From: Brevundimonas sp.
Lineage (GTDB): Bacteria > Pseudomonadota > Alphaproteobacteria > Caulobacterales > Caulobacteraceae
DNA: 64,000 bases
NCBI RefSeq assembly: GCF_029945885.1
Contig: NZ_JAQSDK010000035.1
Location: forward strand, 56,949 to 120,948
Reading direction: 5' to 3'
In this document: positions 59,988-64,000 of the stretch, piece after piece
Position numbering within the stretch: position 1 is the first letter of the stretch
Layout: every line of letters begins with the position of its first letter
Position numbers and translations under genes: made by a program
The notes under the pieces: model-generated
What the model saw: the letters and a program-made list of their open reading frames with translations, nothing else
Databases searched by the model: none
What the model was told of the DNA's origin: nothing

Positions 59988-61700
59988 ATGGCCCGTATCC
60001 TCATCACCTCTGCGCTGCCGTACATCAACGGCATCAAGCATCTGGGGAATCTGGCCGGATCCATGCTGCCCGCCGACGTCTGGGCCCGGTTCAAACGCGC
60101 CCAGGGGCATGAGGTCCTCTATATCTGCGCCACCGACGAGCACGGTACCCCGGCCGAGCTGGCCGCCGCCGCCGCCGGTCAGGACGTGCGCACCTATTGC
60201 GATGAACAGCACGAGATCCAGCGCAAGGCGGGCGAGGCCTTCGGTCTGAGCTATGACTGGTTCGGCCGCTCGTCCAGCGCGTCCAATCGCCGGCTGACCC
60301 AGCATTTCGCCGCCGCCCTCGAGGCCAATGGCCTGATCGAGGAACGGGTCGACCGGATGATCTATTCGATCGACGACGCCCGCTTCCTGCCGGACCGCTA
60401 TGTCGAGGGCATCTGCCCCCACTGTGCCTATCCCAGCGCCCGTGGCGACCAGTGCGACAACTGCGGCCGTCTGCTGGATCCGACCGATCTGATCGAGCCC
60501 TATTCCGCCGTGTCAGGTTCGCGCAATCTGGAGGTTCGCGACACCCGCCACCTGTATCTGCTGCAGACCAAACTGGCCGACCGCATCCGCGACTGGATCG
60601 ACTCGCGCATCGACTGGCAGACCCTGGCCCGCTCGATCGCGCTGAAGCATCTGGACGAGGGGCTGATCGACCGCGGCATCACCCGGGATCTGAAATGGGG
60701 GATCCCGGTGGTGGGTCCCGACGGCGGACCGCGCCCGGGCATGGAGGGCAAGGTCTTCTATGTCTGGTTCGACGCGCCGATCGAATACATCGGTGCCACC
60801 GAGGAATGGGCCGAGGCCAACGGCCTGACCTGGCGCGACTGGTGGCGCACCGACGAGGGGGCCGACGACGTTCGCTATGTCCAATTCATGGGCAAGGACA
60901 ATGTCGCCTTCCATACCGTCAGCTTCCCGGCCACCATCCTGGGCAGCGGCGAGCCGTGGAAGACGGTCGACACCCTGAAGGCCTTCAACTGGCTGAACTG
61001 GTACGGCGGCAAATTCTCGACCAGCCAGAAGCGCGGCGTCTTCATGGACCAGGCGCTGGAGCTGCTGCCGGCCGACTACTGGCGCTGGCGGCTGACCGCC
61101 TATGGGCCCGAACATGCCGACTCGGCCTTCACCTGGGAGGATTTCCAGGCCTCGACCAATAAGGACCTGGCCGATGTGCTGGGCAATTTCGTCAACCGGA
61201 TCGTCAAATTCACCGAAAGCCGCTTCGACGGCGTGGTGCCCGGGGGCGGGGAGCCGGGTCTGGTCGAGGCCCAGCTGGAGACCGATATCGCGGCCGGCAT
61301 CGCCGAGGCCACGGCCCAGCTGGAAGCCATGGAGTTCCGCAAGGCGGCCCAGGCCATCCGTGCTGTCTGGGTGCTGGGCAATGAATATCTGCAGGTCGCC
61401 GCGCCGTGGACCGCCTTCAAGACCGACCCGGTGCGGGCGGCGGTGGGTGTGCGTACCGGACTGAACCTGGTGGCCCTGTTCGCCCGTCTGGCGGCCCCGA
61501 TCATGCCGTCCAGCGCGGCGCGGATCGCCGCCACCGTGGGCGAGACCGATCTGAGCTGGCCTCTGGCCACCGACGACCTGCTGGACCGGCTGCCGCGCGG
61601 CCAGACGGTGGCGGCGGCCGAGGTGCTGTTCCGCAAGATCGAGGACGCCCAGGTGGCCGAATGGGCCGAACGTTTCGGCGGCGACGAGGCCGAAGCCTAG
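59988..61700 (+). CDS. metG: Methionyl-tRNA synthetase
   Basis: [34 protein letters not shown]-like; [36 protein letters not shown]-like. Confidence 0.95.
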   Translation: MARILITSALPYINGIKHLGNLAGSMLPADVWARFKRAQGHEVLYICATDEHGTPAELAAAAAGQDVRTYCDEQHEIQRKAGEAFGLSYDWFGRSSSASNRRLTQHFAAALEANGLIEERVDRMIYSIDDARFLPDRYVEGICPHCAYPSARGDQCDNCGRLLDPTDLIEPYSAVSGSRNLEVRDTRHLYLLQTKLADRIRDWIDSRIDWQTLARSIALKHLDEGLIDRGITRDLKWGIPVVGPDGGPRPGMEGKVFYVWFDAPIEYIGATEEWAEANGLTWRDWWRTDEGADDVRYVQFMGKDNVAFHTVSFPATILGSGEPWKTVDTLKAFNWLNWYGGKFSTSQKRGVFMDQALELLPADYWRWRLTAYGPEHADSAFTWEDFQASTNKDLADVLGNFVNRIVKFTESRFDGVVPGGGEPGLVEAQLETDIAAGIAEATAQLEAMEFRKAAQAIRAVWVLGNEYLQVAAPWTAFKTDPVRAAVGVRTGLNLVALFARLAAPIMPSSAARIAATVGETDLSWPLATDDLLDRLPRGQTVAAAEVLFRKIEDAQVAEWAERFGGDEAEA

Positions 61701-62560
61701 GCGACCGGCTCGGGCGCGGCCGGCACCGTTCCGGCGTCCGGTGCTGCGCGCGCTGCCGGCGCGATCACCTCGACCGACGGCGTCACCGGCTCGGCCTCGT
61801 CGTCGGCACCGCGGCGGTGTTTGGCGGCTTCCTTCGGGGTGATGTCGAGGAAGGCCGGTGCTGAGGCATTGAAAGCATCCATGCGGTCGGTGCGCACGAT
61901 CACTGACCGGGCTCCGTCCCAGATCATGTGCAGGGCGACGTACAGGACGATGACCAGGCCGATATAGCCGATCCAGCGGAAGCGGTTCAGCATCCGGGCG
62001 ATGAAGCTGGCCGCCAGACCCATCAGGGCGATCGACAGGATCAGGCCGAACACCATGATCCACGGGTGGGCATGGGCCGCCCCGGCCACGGCCAGCACAT
62101 TGTCGAGCGACATGGTGACGTCGGCGATCATGATCTGCAGCAGGGCCGCGCCGAAGGTCTTGCGCTTCAGGCCCAGGGCCTCGGGCGTCGGACCGCCGCC
62201 GTGGTGGACCGACAGGGCGGCCTCCATCTCGACCGCGGCCTCGGCCTGGTCATGGGTGGCCTGTTCGCGCATCTCGCGCCACATCTTCCAGCAGACCCAC
62301 AGCAGCAACACCCCGCCCGCCAGCAGCAGGCCGATGATGGCCAGCAGCTGGACGGTGATCAGGGCGAAGCCGATGCGCAGCACCACGGCGGCGGCCAGGC
62401 CGATCAGGATGGCCTTGCGCCGCTGTTCGACCGGCAGGGCAGCGGCGGCCAGACCCACGGCGATGGCGTTGTCGCCCGCCAGGACCAGGTCGATCATCAT
62501 CACCTGGCCGAGAGCGGCGGCCTGGCTGGCGAGTTCAGGGGAGCTGAGAAATTCGAACAT
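61697..62560 (-). CDS. TerC-family integral membrane protein
   Basis: [22 protein letters not shown]...[19 protein letters not shown]. Confidence 0.93.
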   Translation of the reverse strand: MFEFLSSPELASQAAALGQVMMIDLVLAGDNAIAVGLAAAALPVEQRRKAILIGLAAAVVLRIGFALITVQLLAIIGLLLAGGVLLLWVCWKMWREMREQATHDQAEAAVEMEAALSVHHGGGPTPEALGLKRKTFGAALLQIMIADVTMSLDNVLAVAGAAHAHPWIMVFGLILSIALMGLAASFIARMLNRFRWIGYIGLVIVLYVALHMIWDGARSVIVRTDRMDAFNASAPAFLDITPKEAAKHRRGADDEAEPVTPSVEVIAPAARAAPDAGTVPAAPEPVA

Positions 62561-62606
62561 GATGCGCTGTTAGGTCAGGAGGGATGGAGGGACAAGTCGC
62601 CCGGGC

Positions 62607-63494
62607 TCAGACGGGGCGCTGGGCCCGGGTGACTTCATACAGGGCCACGGCGGCGGCGTTGGAGACGTTCAGGCTTTCGAACCCGCCGGGCATGGGAATC
62701 CGGGCCAGGGTGTCGCAGTGTTCGGCGACCAGGCGACGGATGCCGTCCCCTTCGGAGCCGAGCACCAGAACGGTCGGGCGCGAATCAAGCACCGTCTCCA
62801 GGGTCTCGTCCGAATTGCCGTCGAGGCCAACCGCGCGCCAGCCGTGTTCGGCCAGGGTCTCCAGCGCGCGCGACAGATTGGTCACCCGGGCGCAGGGCAG
62901 GCGTTCGGTGGCACCGGCGGCAGCCTTGGCCAGGGCCCCGGCGAGGGCGGGGGAGTGCCGGTCCTGGACGATAATGCCGCGCGCCCCGAAGGCCAGGGCC
63001 GAGCGGAAGATGGCCCCGACATTCTGTGGATCGGTCAGCTGGTCCAGCATGACGATGACGCCCTCGGCCGGTTCGGCGATGTCGTCCAGGGCCACGCCTT
63101 CCAGCGGCTGGACCTTGAACACCAGCCCCTGGTGCACGGCACCGGCGGGCAGCATCCGGTCAAGCAGTTGCGGCTCCATCACCTCGACCACATGGCCGTG
63201 GGTCAGGTTATCGCGTTCCAGTTCGACGGCGCGGTCGGGACTGGCCAGCAGCCGGCCCATACCCTGACGGGCGGGATTGGCGAGGGCGGCCAGCACCGGA
63301 TGTCGACCCCAGACGAAATTGTCGGCGTCGACCTTGCCACGCGAGGGGCGCGGGGCGGCCGGGTTGAAGGCCTTGGTTGGGGGATTGGGGTTCCAGCCGC
63401 CTTTGCGTGGCGCATCGGAGACCTCCGGCGACTTGCCCCGGAAGCCCGGCTTTTTACCGGTTTTCCGGTCGTTGCGTTCTCGATTTTGCGACAC
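62607..63494 (-). CDS. rlmB: 23S rRNA (guanosine-2'-O)-methyltransferase RlmB/TrmH family
   Basis: VWGRHPVLAALANPARQ; DQLTDPQNVGAIFRSALAFGARGIIVQDRHS; LVLGSEGDGIRRLVAEHCD...IPMPGGFESLNVSNAAAVALYE. Confidence 0.92.
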   Translation of the reverse strand: MSQNRERNDRKTGKKPGFRGKSPEVSDAPRKGGWNPNPPTKAFNPAAPRPSRGKVDADNFVWGRHPVLAALANPARQGMGRLLASPDRAVELERDNLTHGHVVEVMEPQLLDRMLPAGAVHQGLVFKVQPLEGVALDDIAEPAEGVIVMLDQLTDPQNVGAIFRSALAFGARGIIVQDRHSPALAGALAKAAAGATERLPCARVTNLSRALETLAEHGWRAVGLDGNSDETLETVLDSRPTVLVLGSEGDGIRRLVAEHCDTLARIPMPGGFESLNVSNAAAVALYEVTRAQRPV

Positions 63495-63639
63495 TATAAG
63501 ACGCCCTCCGATTTGGAGCCCTGAGGCTTTCGGGTCCGGCGCACCCTGTATCGCAGGCAGCGCCGGAGACCGAACGCTTTTGTTGCTTTGGCCACCGAAA
63601 GGTTGCCGGGGCTTTGGTCCGACGGTTCGAAACGCGCTT

Positions 63640-63723
63640 GGGGGAATGTCCCGAGTGGCAAAGGGGGGGGACTGTAAATCCCCTGCGTAAGCTTCGCAGG
63701 TTCGAGTCCTGCTTCCCCCACCA
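63640..63723 (+). tRNA. tRNA-Tyr(GTA)
   Basis: GGGGGAATGTCCCGAGTGGCAAAGGGGGGGGACTGTAAATCCCCTGCG...GGTTCGAGTCCTGCTTCCCCCACCA. Confidence 0.95.
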
Positions 63724-63810
63724 CGCGCTTTTCGAGACGACGGGTCCGGCGACGAAGAGGGTCGGCGGCGAAGGTCAACCGGGCGACCGGGCGACTGACG
63801 CCGTCTCCGT

Positions 63811-63884
63811 GCGGGTATAGTACAATGGTAGTACAGCAGCCTTCCAAGCTGAATATGTCGGTTCGATTCCGTCTACCCGCTCCA
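63811..63884 (+). tRNA. tRNA-Gly(TCC)
   Basis: GCGGGTATAGTACAATGGTAGTACAGCAGCCTTCCAAGCTGAATATGTCGGTTCGATTCCGTCTACCCGCTCCA. Confidence 0.95.
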
Positions 63885-63945
63885 GATTTTTGAACTGAGC
63901 AGAAGCGCCCCTCCAAACCGGACCCGGGCCACCAGGAGTTTGGCG

Positions 63946-64000
63946 ATGGCCAAGGAAAAGTTCGAACGTAACAAGCCGCATTGCAACATCGGCACGATTG
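63946..64000 (+). CDS. tuf: Elongation factor Tu, N-terminal start (truncated by window end)
   Basis: MAKEKFERNKPHCNIGTI; downstream of tRNA-Tyr/tRNA-Gly as is typical. Confidence 0.93.
   Translation, partial: MAKEKFERNKPHCNIGTI

Noticed and set aside
57990-60422. 810-aa minus-strand ORF
   Set aside because: Antisense to DUF1489, MATE and metG genes that have clear family motifs; low-complexity His/Gln/Gly/Arg-rich translation typical of GC-rich shadow ORFs.

Overview
GC-rich alphaproteobacterial chromosome segment, most likely Caulobacterales (Brevundimonas-like): it carries spmX, flbT-flaF-flagellin and many housekeeping genes. The main accessory region is a ~13.9-kb integrative island (about 1596-15531) inserted at the 3' end of a tRNA-Ser(CGA) gene. 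The island is bounded by an exact 14-bp att repeat that includes the tRNA acceptor strand, discriminator and CCA. It encodes a P4-type tyrosine integrase, an AlpA-like factor and small regulatory/replication-type ORFs. Most of it is one co-directional, translationally coupled operon (4966-15199): Z1-domain SF2 helicase-like ATPase, DUF4420-like PD-(D/E)XK nuclease, MutL/MORC-type GHKL ATPase, two uncharacterised proteins, an ABC/OLD-like ATPase, an HNH nuclease and a second HNH/zinc-like protein. This resembles the Z1/MutL (Mza-like, MORC-type R-M) defence families joined to a Septu-like ATPase+HNH module. No methyltransferase and no recognisable AIPR gene were found, and this is the best candidate for an undescribed system. 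Second most notable is a REPIN-like double-hairpin element inserted in frame within the biotin-carboxylase domain of a methylcrotonyl-CoA carboxylase alpha subunit. The rest is ordinary core genome: murA, infA, maf, RNase E/G, yacG, lipB, mgtE, exbBD-tonB, metG, leucine catabolism genes, eight tRNAs in all, and the start of tuf. All family calls are from reading motifs; no database search was run.
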